This document shows positions 18,635 through 27,445 of a stretch of 64,000 nucleotides of DNA, in pieces. Every line of letters starts with the position of its first letter. The first letter of the stretch is position 1. Position numbers and translations under genes: made by a program. The notes below the pieces were generated by a model. That model had not been told where the DNA came from. It did not search any database and worked only from the letters and a program-made list of their open reading frames with translations. The DNA lies in NCBI GenBank assembly GCA_002339675.1, contig DDKB01000017.1, forward strand, positions 398,327 to 462,326, written 5' to 3'. The DNA is from Stutzerimonas stutzeri. GTDB taxonomy: Bacteria; Pseudomonadota; Gammaproteobacteria; Pseudomonadales; Pseudomonadaceae.

Positions 18635-19302
18635 TTCGTTTTGAGCAGGTCGGCAAGCGCTACCCCAACGGTCATGTCGGGCTGCACGAGCTGTCCTTTC
18701 ATGTGCAACGCGGCGAATTCCTCTTCGTCACCGGCCATTCCGGTGCCGGCAAGAGCACGCTGCTGCGGCTGCTGCTGGCGATGGAACGTCCCACCAGTGG
18801 CAAGCTATTGCTGGCCGGGCAAGACCTGTCGCGCATCAGTAATGCCCAGATTCCCTTCCTGCGCCGCCAGATCGGCGTGGTGTTCCAGAACCACCAGCTG
18901 CTGTTCGACCGGACGGTGTTCGACAACGCCGCCTTGCCGCTGCAGATCCTCGGGCTGAACAAGCGCGAGATCGGCCAGCGGGTGATGACCGCACTGGAGC
19001 GCGTCAGCCTGAAGGACAAGGCGCTGCAGTACCCAGCGGACCTGTCCACCGGCCAGCAACAGCGCGTCGGCATCGCCCGCGCCGTGGTCCACAGGCCGGC
19101 CCTGCTGCTGGCTGACGAACCCACCGGCAACCTCGACCCCCGTCTGGCGGCTGAAATCATGGGTGTATTCGAGGACATCAATCGCCTAGGCACGACAGTG
19201 CTGATCGCCAGCCACGATCTGGCGCTGATCGCGCGCATGCGCCATCGCATGCTCACTTTGCAGCGCGGTCGTTTGATTGGAGATGGAGAGGCGGCCCGAT
19301 GA
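18631..19302 (+). CDS. ftsE: FtsE, cell-division ABC ATPase
   Basis: 223 residues. Walker A GHSGAGKST, the signature LSTGQQQRVGIARA and Walker B LLLADEPTGNLD are intact. FtsE pairs with FtsX to control periplasmic amidase activation (through EnvC) during septation. It overlaps both ftsY and ftsX by four bases, so the three genes form one coupled operon. Confidence 0.97.
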   Translation: MIRFEQVGKRYPNGHVGLHELSFHVQRGEFLFVTGHSGAGKSTLLRLLLAMERPTSGKLLLAGQDLSRISNAQIPFLRRQIGVVFQNHQLLFDRTVFDNAALPLQILGLNKREIGQRVMTALERVSLKDKALQYPADLSTGQQQRVGIARAVVHRPALLLADEPTGNLDPRLAAEIMGVFEDINRLGTTVLIASHDLALIARMRHRMLTLQRGRLIGDGEAAR

Positions 19303-20309
19303 GCGCACCCGAACACAACCCGAACCCGGCCGAGCGCGCCGGCGGGGCACGCAACAAACCCGCGCCGCCGGCCGGCGACGAGCCGGACTTCAAGACCCTG
19401 TTTCATGCCTGGGTCGAGAGCCATCGCGCCAGCCTGGTCGACAGCGTCGGGCGGCTGGTCCGGCAACCGATCGGCAGTTTCTTCACCTGTTTGGTTATGG
19501 CGGTGGCCCTGAGCCTGCCAATGGGACTTGCGCTGTTGCTCGACAACGTCGAGCGCCTCGGCGGTTCCTGGCAGCGGGCAGCGCAGATCTCGCTGTTCAT
19601 GAAGCTGGACGTCGGCGCCGAGCAGGGCCGCGGCCTGCGCGAGCAGATCCTGCAGATGCCGGATGTCGCCGAGGCCAGCTGGATCAGTCGCGAGCAGGCG
19701 CTGGAGGAGTTCCAGCAGTTGTCGGGGCTGGGCGAGGCGCTGCGCGAGCTGCCGGAAAATCCCCTGCCGGGGGTGATCCTGGTGACGCCGAGCAAGGTCG
19801 ACCGGGACGATCTCGAGGCCCTGCGCCAGCGCCTGGCCGAACTACCGGGCGTCGAGCAGGCTCAGCTGGACCTGCTCTGGGTCGAACGCCTGTCGGCGAT
19901 CCTCAAGCTCGGCGACCGTTTCGTGTTCGGGCTGAGCCTGCTGCTGATCGCCACCTTGCTGCTGGTGATCGGCAATACCATCCGCCTGCACATCGAAAAC
20001 CGCCGCACCGAGATCGAAGTGGTCAAGCTGGTCGGCGGAACGGACGGCTACGTGCGCCGTCCGTTCCTGTACATGGGCGCGCTGTACGGCCTCGGTGCCG
20101 GACTGATCGCCTGGGTGTTGCTGGCTTACGGCCTTGGCTGGCTGAACGAGGCGGTGGTGGGGCTGGCCGGACTGTACAACAGCGACTTCGGTCTCGGCGG
20201 TGTGCCGCCAGACGATGGGCTGTCGCTGGTATTGGGTGCAGTGCTGCTGGGCTATATTGGCGCCTGGTTGGCGGTCGCTCGCCATCTGAGCGAGCTGGCT
20301 CCTCGTTAA
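19299..20309 (+). CDS. ftsX: FtsX, cell-division ABC transporter-like membrane subunit
   Basis: 336 residues. A polar N-terminal tail (about 60 residues) is followed by four transmembrane helices, with a large periplasmic domain between the first and second that contacts the EnvC-type activator. A conserved cytoplasmic segment, ENRRTEIEVVKLVGGTD, lies before the last two helices. The start overlaps the ftsE stop by four bases. No clear terminator separates it from rpoH, 107 bases downstream. Confidence 0.96.
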   Translation: MSAPEHNPNPAERAGGARNKPAPPAGDEPDFKTLFHAWVESHRASLVDSVGRLVRQPIGSFFTCLVMAVALSLPMGLALLLDNVERLGGSWQRAAQISLFMKLDVGAEQGRGLREQILQMPDVAEASWISREQALEEFQQLSGLGEALRELPENPLPGVILVTPSKVDRDDLEALRQRLAELPGVEQAQLDLLWVERLSAILKLGDRFVFGLSLLLIATLLLVIGNTIRLHIENRRTEIEVVKLVGGTDGYVRRPFLYMGALYGLGAGLIAWVLLAYGLGWLNEAVVGLAGLYNSDFGLGGVPPDDGLSLVLGAVLLGYIGAWLAVARHLSELAPR

Positions 20310-20344
20310 GCTATTGATTTATAAAGGTTTTATTAGGTGTAGCG

Positions 20345-20371
20345 GAACCTTTCCACAGGCTTGCAGTCTCA
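20345..20371 (+). promoter_or_regulatory. Candidate AlgU (sigma-E/sigma-22) promoter of rpoH
   Basis: GAACCT (20345-20350), a 16-base spacer and TCTCA (20367-20371) match the AlgU consensus GAACTT-N16/17-TCTGA with one mismatch in each box. P. aeruginosa rpoH is known to have an AlgU-dependent promoter, which supports the reading. The expected transcription start is about 40 bases before the rpoH ATG. Confidence 0.6.
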
Positions 20372-20388
20372 TTCGGCAGTGCTAAACT
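20361..20388 (+). promoter_or_regulatory. Candidate sigma-70 promoter of rpoH
   Basis: TTGCAG (20361-20366), a 16-base spacer and TAAACT (20383-20388) form a reasonable housekeeping promoter overlapping the AlgU-type site. This gives rpoH two nested promoters, one basal and one for envelope stress. Confidence 0.5.
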
Positions 20389-20416
20389 GCTGCAGCTCTA
20401 ATTTCGGAGGATCTGC

Positions 20417-21271
<855 letters not shown>

Positions 21272-21290
21272 GCCGCGTAGGGATCAACGA

Positions 21291-21320
21291 GGCGCTGCAA
21301 GCGATTGCAGCGCCTTTTTT
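21291..21320 (+). terminator. Rho-independent terminator of rpoH
   Basis: A perfect 10-base stem (GGCGCTGCAA pairing with TTGCAGCGCC), a GCGA tetraloop and six T residues directly follow rpoH. A textbook intrinsic terminator. Confidence 0.95.
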
Positions 21321-21403
21321 GTGCGTCCCATAACGGAAATGCCTAGGCGGGTAGCGATCCCGGCACGGGGCGGATGCCGGCGAATGCTGCCGAGCGCGTC
21401 CCC

Positions 21404-23980
21404 TCAGGCTTGGCGGCGCGCGCTCTCCAGGCTGTCGCTGAGTGCAATCAGCAGTTGGGCGGCGCTGATCGGCTTGTGCAGCCAGGTGATGCCGGTATCG
21501 GCCTCGCGCCGCTCGAACTGGCTCGCCGCGGACACCACGATGATCGGCAGGTGGCGGGTGTCGGGGTTGGCGCGGACCTCGTCGATCAGTTCGCGGCCGC
21601 TGCCATCGGGCAGGTGCATGTCGAGCGTCATCGCCTCGTACCGCGTGCCGGCCAGCTTGCTTCTGGCTGCGTGCAGGCTCTGCACGCGATCGACTGCATA
21701 CCCGGCGTCGCGCAGCATCAGGTGCAGGAGGCGGCCGGTGTCCGGTTCGTCTTCGATCACCAACAGCCGGGGCTGGCCCTGGTCCGCCGAAGAATTCGTG
21801 GCCTCGAGTACCGGCAGTTCGCACCAGAAGGTGGTGCCCTGGCCTTCGGCCGTCTCGAAGCCGACGCGGCCGCCCATGCGCTCGATGAATTCCTTGGTGA
21901 TGGCGAGTCCGAGGCCGGTGCCGCCTTTCTGCCGGCTATCCGAGGCGTCGGCCTGGGCGAACTTCTCGAACACCCGGGCCTGGAAACTGCTGGGAATGCC
22001 CGGGCCCTGGTCGGTCACGCTGATGCGTACATGGCCCTCGTCTGGCTGACTGCAGTGCAGCGTCACTTCGCCGCCTTCCGGGGTGTACTTGATGGCGTTG
22101 GAGAGGAAGTTCGTCAGCACCTGCTGAAGGCGCAGGCCGTCGACCCAGACGTTCACCCTGGGCGGCTCGCGCAGCACGCAGCGAACGCCGAAATGCGTGG
22201 CGAACGCCTGGTTGCTCGCCAGGGCCTCTTCCAGCAGGCGGCGCAGGGCGTGCTCGCGCATGTCGAAGGTCATCTTGCCGGCGGTGATCTTCTCCATGTC
22301 CAGCAGATCGTTGATGAGGTAGCCCAGGCGCAGGCTGTTGCGGTGCGCGATCTCCAGCATCTGCTGGATGGCCGGCGGCGCCTCGCCCAGGGCGCCCCCG
22401 GTGATCAGGCCGAGCGCGCCGCTGATGGAGGTCAGCGGGGTGCGCAGTTCGTGACTGACCGTTGAGACGAACTCGTCCTTCATCTGCTCGATGCGCTTGT
22501 GCTCGGTCAGGTCCATGCTGGTGCCGCTGATACGCTGGGGCTGTCCGTCGCGGTCGCGCTGGATGTAGCCCCGGATCAGCACGGGGGTGATGCCGCCGCT
22601 CTTGTGCTGCAGGCGCAGCTCGGTGGTGAAGTGGTCTGCCGCCGAGAGCATGGTCTGGGCCAGCTGAGCGCGGGCCTGGGCCAGGTCCTCGGGAACGATC
22701 AGGCGTTCCCACAGTTTGAGGTCCGAGGGCAGCTCGTTGGGGCGGTAGCCGAGCATGTGCCAGGCGCGCGGCGAGGCGTAGAAGGTGCCGGCATCCAGGT
22801 TCAGGTCCCAGAGGCCATCATTGCTGCCCTTGAGGGCCAGGCTCAGGCGCTCCTCGCTGAGCTGGAGGGCGCGCTTGTTTTCCCGGATGTGCTCGGTCAT
22901 CTGCTGCGCCAGCGCTTCGGCGCGGCTGCGTCTGAGCGACAGCGAGAAGGTCAGGAAGAACAGGACGGCACTCAGCCCGACGCCCAGCACGATCATCAGG
23001 CCATTGTTGGTGTGGAAGAACTGCTCGAAGGCGGGGCGGCTGTCCAGGCGCAGCGTCCAGGTCTGGCCGTACAACTTGAGCCGTACCTGCTGGCGGTACT
23101 TGGCCTGGTGCTCGGTGGGGGACTGGCGGCTGGCGTACAGCAGTTGCTCGGCCTGTTCGGCGTCGCCGGCGTAGACCCGCAGGTCGAGATTCGGGTCGGC
23201 CGCGCCAAGGATGCCGCGCATCAAGTCGTCCAGGCGGTACGGGCTGTAGACGAAGCCTTCAAGGGCTCGCATGCGCTGCGCCGGGGTGTCCAGCGGCTGG
23301 CCCTGGCGGTACAGCGGCACATACATGAGGATCCCGGCCTGTACCTTGCCGTGGGTTTCCTGGCGCAGCGTGACCTTACCAGTGATGCGGGTCTGCCCGG
23401 TTTCCGCCGCCTGCTGCATGGCCTGCCGGCGGACCGGTTCGGCGAACATGTCGTAGCCGAAGGCCGCCAGGTTGCGGTCCTGGAAAGGCTCAAGATAGAT
23501 AATCGGGGTATAGAGCGTGCGATCCGAGCCGGGTGGCGAGACCTGGTAGTCGGCAAAGCCCTCTGCGCGTATGGCCTGGACATGCGCCTGCAGTTCGTCG
23601 GGTCGGACGGCCTTGGCAAAGCCGACGCCCTGAATCCCCGGGTAGCGGTCGGCCAATTGCAGGCGCTCGTTGTAGGCGCGCCACTGGGCACGCGTTACCT
23701 GGCGGCTGGCGTCGAACAGGCCGGCGGCACCGAGCAGCACCTGCTCGTGGTCGATCATGCGCTTGCGGATCGCATCGACAGTGGTGTCGACCAGCAGCTC
23801 GAACTGCTGCGCGGCCGTTCGCTCTTCTTTCTGCTCCAGGTGGAGCAGCAAGGCAAGCTGCACCAGCAGTGTGGACGCCAGGACGAGCCAGGCGATGCTG
23901 TTGCGCCAGTAGAAATACTGTCGCACCTTGCTGAAGGGTGCGCGGGTTGCGGTTTCGCTCATGCTCTTGCTGCCGTGCAT
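21404..23980 (-). CDS. Hybrid sensor histidine kinase (CHASE-PAS-HisKA-HATPase-REC)
   Basis: 858 residues, or 852 from the second ATG at 23962. Architecture: transmembrane helix (about 25-47), periplasmic CHASE-type sensor, second transmembrane helix (about 325-350), PAS domain, HisKA with phosphoacceptor motif SHELRTPL, an HATPase with N and G boxes, and a C-terminal receiver with the phosphorylatable Asp in TLDMHLPDG. CHASE domains usually sense small extracellular molecules; the ligand here is unknown. No response regulator with an output domain is adjacent, so phosphoryl flow probably goes to a histidine phosphotransfer protein elsewhere. It lies between rpoH and mtgA. Confidence 0.9.
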   Translation of the reverse strand: MHGSKSMSETATRAPFSKVRQYFYWRNSIAWLVLASTLLVQLALLLHLEQKEERTAAQQFELLVDTTVDAIRKRMIDHEQVLLGAAGLFDASRQVTRAQWRAYNERLQLADRYPGIQGVGFAKAVRPDELQAHVQAIRAEGFADYQVSPPGSDRTLYTPIIYLEPFQDRNLAAFGYDMFAEPVRRQAMQQAAETGQTRITGKVTLRQETHGKVQAGILMYVPLYRQGQPLDTPAQRMRALEGFVYSPYRLDDLMRGILGAADPNLDLRVYAGDAEQAEQLLYASRQSPTEHQAKYRQQVRLKLYGQTWTLRLDSRPAFEQFFHTNNGLMIVLGVGLSAVLFFLTFSLSLRRSRAEALAQQMTEHIRENKRALQLSEERLSLALKGSNDGLWDLNLDAGTFYASPRAWHMLGYRPNELPSDLKLWERLIVPEDLAQARAQLAQTMLSAADHFTTELRLQHKSGGITPVLIRGYIQRDRDGQPQRISGTSMDLTEHKRIEQMKDEFVSTVSHELRTPLTSISGALGLITGGALGEAPPAIQQMLEIAHRNSLRLGYLINDLLDMEKITAGKMTFDMREHALRRLLEEALASNQAFATHFGVRCVLREPPRVNVWVDGLRLQQVLTNFLSNAIKYTPEGGEVTLHCSQPDEGHVRISVTDQGPGIPSSFQARVFEKFAQADASDSRQKGGTGLGLAITKEFIERMGGRVGFETAEGQGTTFWCELPVLEATNSSADQGQPRLLVIEDEPDTGRLLHLMLRDAGYAVDRVQSLHAARSKLAGTRYEAMTLDMHLPDGSGRELIDEVRANPDTRHLPIIVVSAASQFERREADTGITWLHKPISAAQLLIALSDSLESARRQA

Positions 23981-24185
23981 TCAGTGGCGAATGGCTGGAA
24001 GGCCTGCGTCGTCCGATCGACGGGCGTCCTGCACGTCGAACATCGTCCTGCATTCGTCACCGGTCGTTGCAGCTTACTCGCTGCGATGGCGTACTGCCAT
24101 AACGCTCCGTCTGGCCAGGTCCCTTGACGGTATATCGGCCGCGACGGGTGGGGCTCGAGCGGCTGGCACAGGCTCACGGGCCCAT

Positions 24186-24896
24186 TCATCGGGTTTCGGC
24201 CGGCTGCAGGTTGTCGAGGTAGCGGTGGCCGCCGAGTTGCCGCATCTGCTGGCGGATCCAGCCGGCGCGCCGGCGCACGTGCGGGCCGGGTCGGGCTGCA
24301 CTCCACTCGCGCGGATTGGGCAGCACGGCGGCGAGCTGGCTGGCCTGCGCCGTAGACAGCGCGGCGGCGGCCACGCCGAAATGGCGTTGCGCAGCCGCCT
24401 CGGCACCAAAGATGCCGACGCCCCATTCGACGCTGTTCAAATACACCTCGAGAATGCGCTGTTTGGGCCAGAGCAGCTCGATCCAGGCGGTGAACCATAC
24501 TTCGAAGCCCTTGCGGAGCCAGCTGCGCCCGGACCAGAGGAACAGGTTCTTGGCGACCTGCTGGCTGAGGGTACTGGCGCCGCGCAACGAGCCACCGCGC
24601 TCGTTGTGCGCGAAGGCGGCGCGGATAGCGGCCAGGTCGAACCCCCAGTGGTCGGCGAATTTCTGATCCTCGGCGGCGATCACGGCCATTTTCAGATCGT
24701 CGGGCAACGCCTTCCAGGGGCGCCAGCGGCGTTGCAGGTCGATGGGCTCGCCGCTGGTCCAGGACTCGATCTTGCGCTCGACCATCAGTGCGGTGAACGG
24801 CGGCGGCACCCAGCGCAGGACCAGCACCAGCAGCACGGAGAGCGCGGCCAGCCATAGCAGCAGGGTGATGAAGCGGCGCGTCAGGGCTCGGAGCAT
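24186..24896 (-). CDS. mtgA: MtgA, monofunctional peptidoglycan glycosyltransferase
   Basis: 236 residues from the ATG at 24896. Family GT51 motifs are intact: EDQKF with the catalytic Glu, GASTLSQQVAKNLFL, and a later segment ending ILEVYLNSVEWG. One N-terminal transmembrane helix anchors it in the inner membrane, where it polymerises lipid II. An in-frame ATG at 24941 is rejected because a TATAAT-like element lies between the two starts. Divergent from the DUF423 gene. Confidence 0.94.
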   Translation of the reverse strand: MLRALTRRFITLLLWLAALSVLLVLVLRWVPPPFTALMVERKIESWTSGEPIDLQRRWRPWKALPDDLKMAVIAAEDQKFADHWGFDLAAIRAAFAHNERGGSLRGASTLSQQVAKNLFLWSGRSWLRKGFEVWFTAWIELLWPKQRILEVYLNSVEWGVGIFGAEAAAQRHFGVAAAALSTAQASQLAAVLPNPREWSAARPGPHVRRRAGWIRQQMRQLGGHRYLDNLQPAETR

Positions 24897-24926
24897 GGGC
24901 GGTGGTCGCGACGGGGGAGAACGGGC

Positions 24927-24932
24927 ATTATA
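24927..24932 (-). promoter_or_regulatory. TATAAT -10 element upstream of mtgA
   Basis: A perfect TATAAT on the minus strand lies 30 bases before the chosen mtgA start. No good -35 partner was identified. It argues against the longer mtgA reading frame. Confidence 0.4.
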
Positions 24933-24964
24933 CCGGCGCATCCATTCGCTGACCGGAAGCCTGC

Positions 24965-25339
24965 ATGATTCGTTCGTTTCTCCTGCTTGCCGGCTGCTTC
25001 GGTTTGACCGGCGTAGCCCTTGGCGCGTTCGCCGCGCACGCCCTGAGAGACCGCCTGTCGGCCCAGTACCTGGCCGTGTTCCAAACCGGCGTGCATTACC
25101 AGCTGATCCATGCCCTGGCCCTGTTCGGCGTGGCCCTGCTCGCGCTGCACGTACCGAGTCGCTTGCTGTTCGCCGCCGGCAGTCTGTTCGTGGCGGGTGT
25201 CCTGCTGTTTTCCGGCAGCCTCTACCTGCTGGCGCTGACCGGTATCACCAAGCTCGGCATTGTCACTCCCATCGGCGGCACCGCGTTCCTCGCCGGTTGG
25301 CTCTGCCTGATTCTCGCGGCCTGGCAACTGCGCGGCTGA
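24965..25339 (+). CDS. DUF423 (YgdD-like) small inner-membrane protein
   Basis: 124 residues with four hydrophobic helices. The family pattern is clear: a GAFAAHAL motif after the first helix and FQTGVHYQLIHALAL before the second. The function of DUF423 proteins is unknown. It is preceded by the divergent mtgA promoter region and followed by thiS after 98 bases. Confidence 0.88.
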   Translation: MIRSFLLLAGCFGLTGVALGAFAAHALRDRLSAQYLAVFQTGVHYQLIHALALFGVALLALHVPSRLLFAAGSLFVAGVLLFSGSLYLLALTGITKLGIVTPIGGTAFLAGWLCLILAAWQLRG

Positions 25340-25378
25340 GCCGGGCAGCCGGCGAGATAAATGGCGTCGCCCGCCGCC

Positions 25379-25407
25379 TTGGTGCCCCGGGCCTATCGGG
25401 CTAGAAT
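25379..25407 (+). promoter_or_regulatory. Candidate promoter of thiSG
   Basis: TTGGTG (25379-25384), a 17-base spacer and TAGAAT (25402-25407, five of six consensus bases) lie 31 bases before the thiS start. Nothing resembling a THI-box (TPP riboswitch) is visible in the 98-base leader. Confidence 0.45.
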
Positions 25408-25437
25408 GCGGGCCCCTTGGCAACGGTGGCGACCACG

Positions 25438-25638
25438 ATGCACATCCAGTTGAATGGCGAAGGCTATGAGCTTCCCCACGGTCAGTCCGTGGCCGACCTG
25501 CTGCAGCGCCTGGAACTGACGGGACGGCGGCTGGCGGTTGAACTGAACCGGGACATCGTGCCGCGCAGCGAACACGCCTCCACGCTTCTGGCCGAGGGTG
25601 ATCAGGTCGAAGTGGTGCACGCCATCGGTGGCGGCTAA
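25438..25638 (+). CDS. thiS: ThiS, thiamine-pathway sulfur carrier
   Basis: 66 residues, a ubiquitin-like fold ending in the required Gly-Gly (AIGGG), which is thiocarboxylated to donate sulfur for thiazole formation. The ATG at 25438 gives the family length; an in-frame ATG at 25417 would add seven residues unlike the family. It is followed by thiG after 78 bases. Confidence 0.95.
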   Translation: MHIQLNGEGYELPHGQSVADLLQRLELTGRRLAVELNRDIVPRSEHASTLLAEGDQVEVVHAIGGG

Positions 25639-25716
25639 AGCGCGACCACCGTTTCCCGACGCCGCCCGGTCGCGCGGCGTACTCCTCGCTCCATCACGTC
25701 TGAACAGGAGGGTCGC

Positions 25717-26511
25717 ATGAGCCCAGTTCCGCAGGACAAACCTTTCACGCTGGCCGGTCGCACCTACCAGTCGCGCCTGCTGGTGGGAACCGGCAAGTAC
25801 AAGGATCTCGACGAGACCCGCGCCGCCATCGAGGCGTCCGGCGCCGAGATCGTCACCGTCGCGGTGCGCCGCACCAACATCGGCCAGAACCCGGACGAGC
25901 CGAATCTGCTCGACGTCATCTCGCCAGATCGCTACACCATCCTGCCGAATACCGCCGGCTGCTTCGATGCCGAGGAAGCCGTGCGTACCTGCCGCCTGGC
26001 CCGCGAGCTGCTCGACGGACACAAGCTGGTCAAGCTCGAAGTGCTGGCCGACCAGAAGACGCTGTTCCCGAACGTCATCGAGACCCTGAAGGCCGCCGAA
26101 GTGTTGATCCGCGATGGTTTCGACGTGATGGTCTACACCAGTGACGACCCAATCATCGCGCGCCAGCTGGCCGAAATGGGCTGCATCGCGGTGATGCCGC
26201 TGGCAGGCCTGATCGGCACCGGACTCGGCATCTGCAACCCGTACAACCTGCGCATCATCCTCGAGGAAGCGAAGGTGCCGGTGCTGGTCGACGCCGGTGT
26301 CGGCACGGCCTCCGACGCCACCATCGCCATGGAACTCGGTTGTGAGGCAGTGCTGATGAACAGCGCCATCGCCCATGCGCAGAACCCGGTGATGATGGCC
26401 GAGGCGATGAAATACGCCATCGATGCAGGGCGCCTGGCCTACCTGGCCGGCCGCATGCCGAAGAAGCTCTACGCCAGCGCGTCCTCGCCTCTGGAAGGCC
26501 TTATCCGCTGA
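25717..26511 (+). CDS. thiG: ThiG, thiazole synthase
   Basis: 264 residues, a TIM barrel that condenses deoxyxylulose phosphate, dehydroglycine and ThiS-thiocarboxylate into the thiazole phosphate. The Schiff-base lysine region VKLEVLADQKTLFPN and the phosphate-binding VDAGVGTASDA loop are present. A strong ribosome site, CAGGAGGGT, precedes the ATG. A terminator follows, so thiS-thiG form a short operon. Confidence 0.97.
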   Translation: MSPVPQDKPFTLAGRTYQSRLLVGTGKYKDLDETRAAIEASGAEIVTVAVRRTNIGQNPDEPNLLDVISPDRYTILPNTAGCFDAEEAVRTCRLARELLDGHKLVKLEVLADQKTLFPNVIETLKAAEVLIRDGFDVMVYTSDDPIIARQLAEMGCIAVMPLAGLIGTGLGICNPYNLRIILEEAKVPVLVDAGVGTASDATIAMELGCEAVLMNSAIAHAQNPVMMAEAMKYAIDAGRLAYLAGRMPKKLYASASSPLEGLIR

Positions 26512-26528
26512 TCTGACCCTTGCCTACC

Positions 26529-26564
26529 GGCCGCACCCTTCGCGGGTGCGGCCCGTTCTTTTTT
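26529..26564 (+). terminator. Rho-independent terminator after thiG
   Basis: A perfect 10-base stem (GGCCGCACCC pairing with GGGTGCGGCC) with a TTCGC loop is followed by CGTTC and six T residues. It ends thiSG just before trmB. Confidence 0.85.
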
Positions 26565-26580
26565 ATCTGCAGGACTATTC

Positions 26581-27291
26581 ATGAGCGACACCCTCTCTCC
26601 GGCCGACGGCCAACGCCGCATGCGCACCATCAAGAGCTTCGTCATGCGCGCCGGGCGCATGACCGAGGGCCAGCAGCGCGGCCTGGACCAGGGCTGGCCG
26701 TTGTTCGGGCTGGAGCTGGCCGACGGCCTGCAGGACTTCGATCAGGTCTTTGGCCGGTCCGCGCCGCGAACCTTCGAGATCGGCTTCGGCATGGGCCACT
26801 CGACGCTGGAAATGGCCGCGGCGGCACCCGAGCAGGACTTCATCGGCGTGGAGGTGCACTCGCCAGGCGTCGGCGCCCTGCTAAACGGGCTTTTGTCACA
26901 AAATCTGCAAAATGTACGTGTCTACAGTTGCGACGCGCTGGAAGTGCTGCGTGAATGCGTCGCCGACGCCAGCCTGGACCGGGTACTGCTGTTCTTTCCC
27001 GACCCCTGGCACAAGAGTCGCCACCACAAGCGGCGGATCGTCCAGCCGGCATTCGCCGAGCTGGTGCGACAGAAACTCAGGATCGGCGGCGTGCTGCACA
27101 TGGCCACCGACTGGCAGGCCTATGCCGAGCACATGCTCGACGTCATGAACGTCGCGCCCGGCTACCGCAACCAGGCGGTGGACCAGCATTATGTCGAGCG
27201 GCCAGCCGAGCGCCCGACAACCAAGTTCGAGCGCCGCGGCGAACGGCTCGGGCATGGGGTCTGGGACCTCAAGTTCGAACGCATCGCCTGA
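26581..27291 (+). CDS. trmB: TrmB, tRNA (guanine-46-N7)-methyltransferase
   Basis: 236 residues. SAM-binding motif EIGFGMGHST and the family signature FFPDPWHKSRHHKRR are both intact. It methylates N7 of G46 in tRNA variable loops. The start lies 17 bases after the thiG terminator, so its promoter may lie inside thiG or transcription may read through. Confidence 0.97.
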   Translation: MSDTLSPADGQRRMRTIKSFVMRAGRMTEGQQRGLDQGWPLFGLELADGLQDFDQVFGRSAPRTFEIGFGMGHSTLEMAAAAPEQDFIGVEVHSPGVGALLNGLLSQNLQNVRVYSCDALEVLRECVADASLDRVLLFFPDPWHKSRHHKRRIVQPAFAELVRQKLRIGGVLHMATDWQAYAEHMLDVMNVAPGYRNQAVDQHYVERPAERPTTKFERRGERLGHGVWDLKFERIA

Positions 27292-27445
27292 CACCCGACC
27301 CAGGCGCCCGATCGGCGCCCACAAGAGCCGCACCCATGCGGCCAGCCCAACACATGGCGCCAGCGAGGCTCGTTACCGGTGCCGGCGCCTGCTTGTCCAA
27401 GAGGCCAACACCTGACGCACCCCGTGCGAAGCAAGGAGCAATGAA

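Noticed and set aside
22499..24127. Long open frame opposite the hybrid kinase gene
   Set aside because: It lies antisense to a protein with clear kinase domains; its translation is low-complexity Gly/Leu/Gln-rich with no family features, typical of high-G+C shadow frames.
25340..25437. Possible TPP riboswitch before thiS
   Set aside because: The 98-base leader lacks the conserved THI-box sequences and is too short once the candidate promoter is taken into account.
27303..27319. GGCGCC-CGATC-GGCGCC inverted repeat after trmB
   Set aside because: Short stem, no T-run, and such palindromes are expected by chance at this G+C content.
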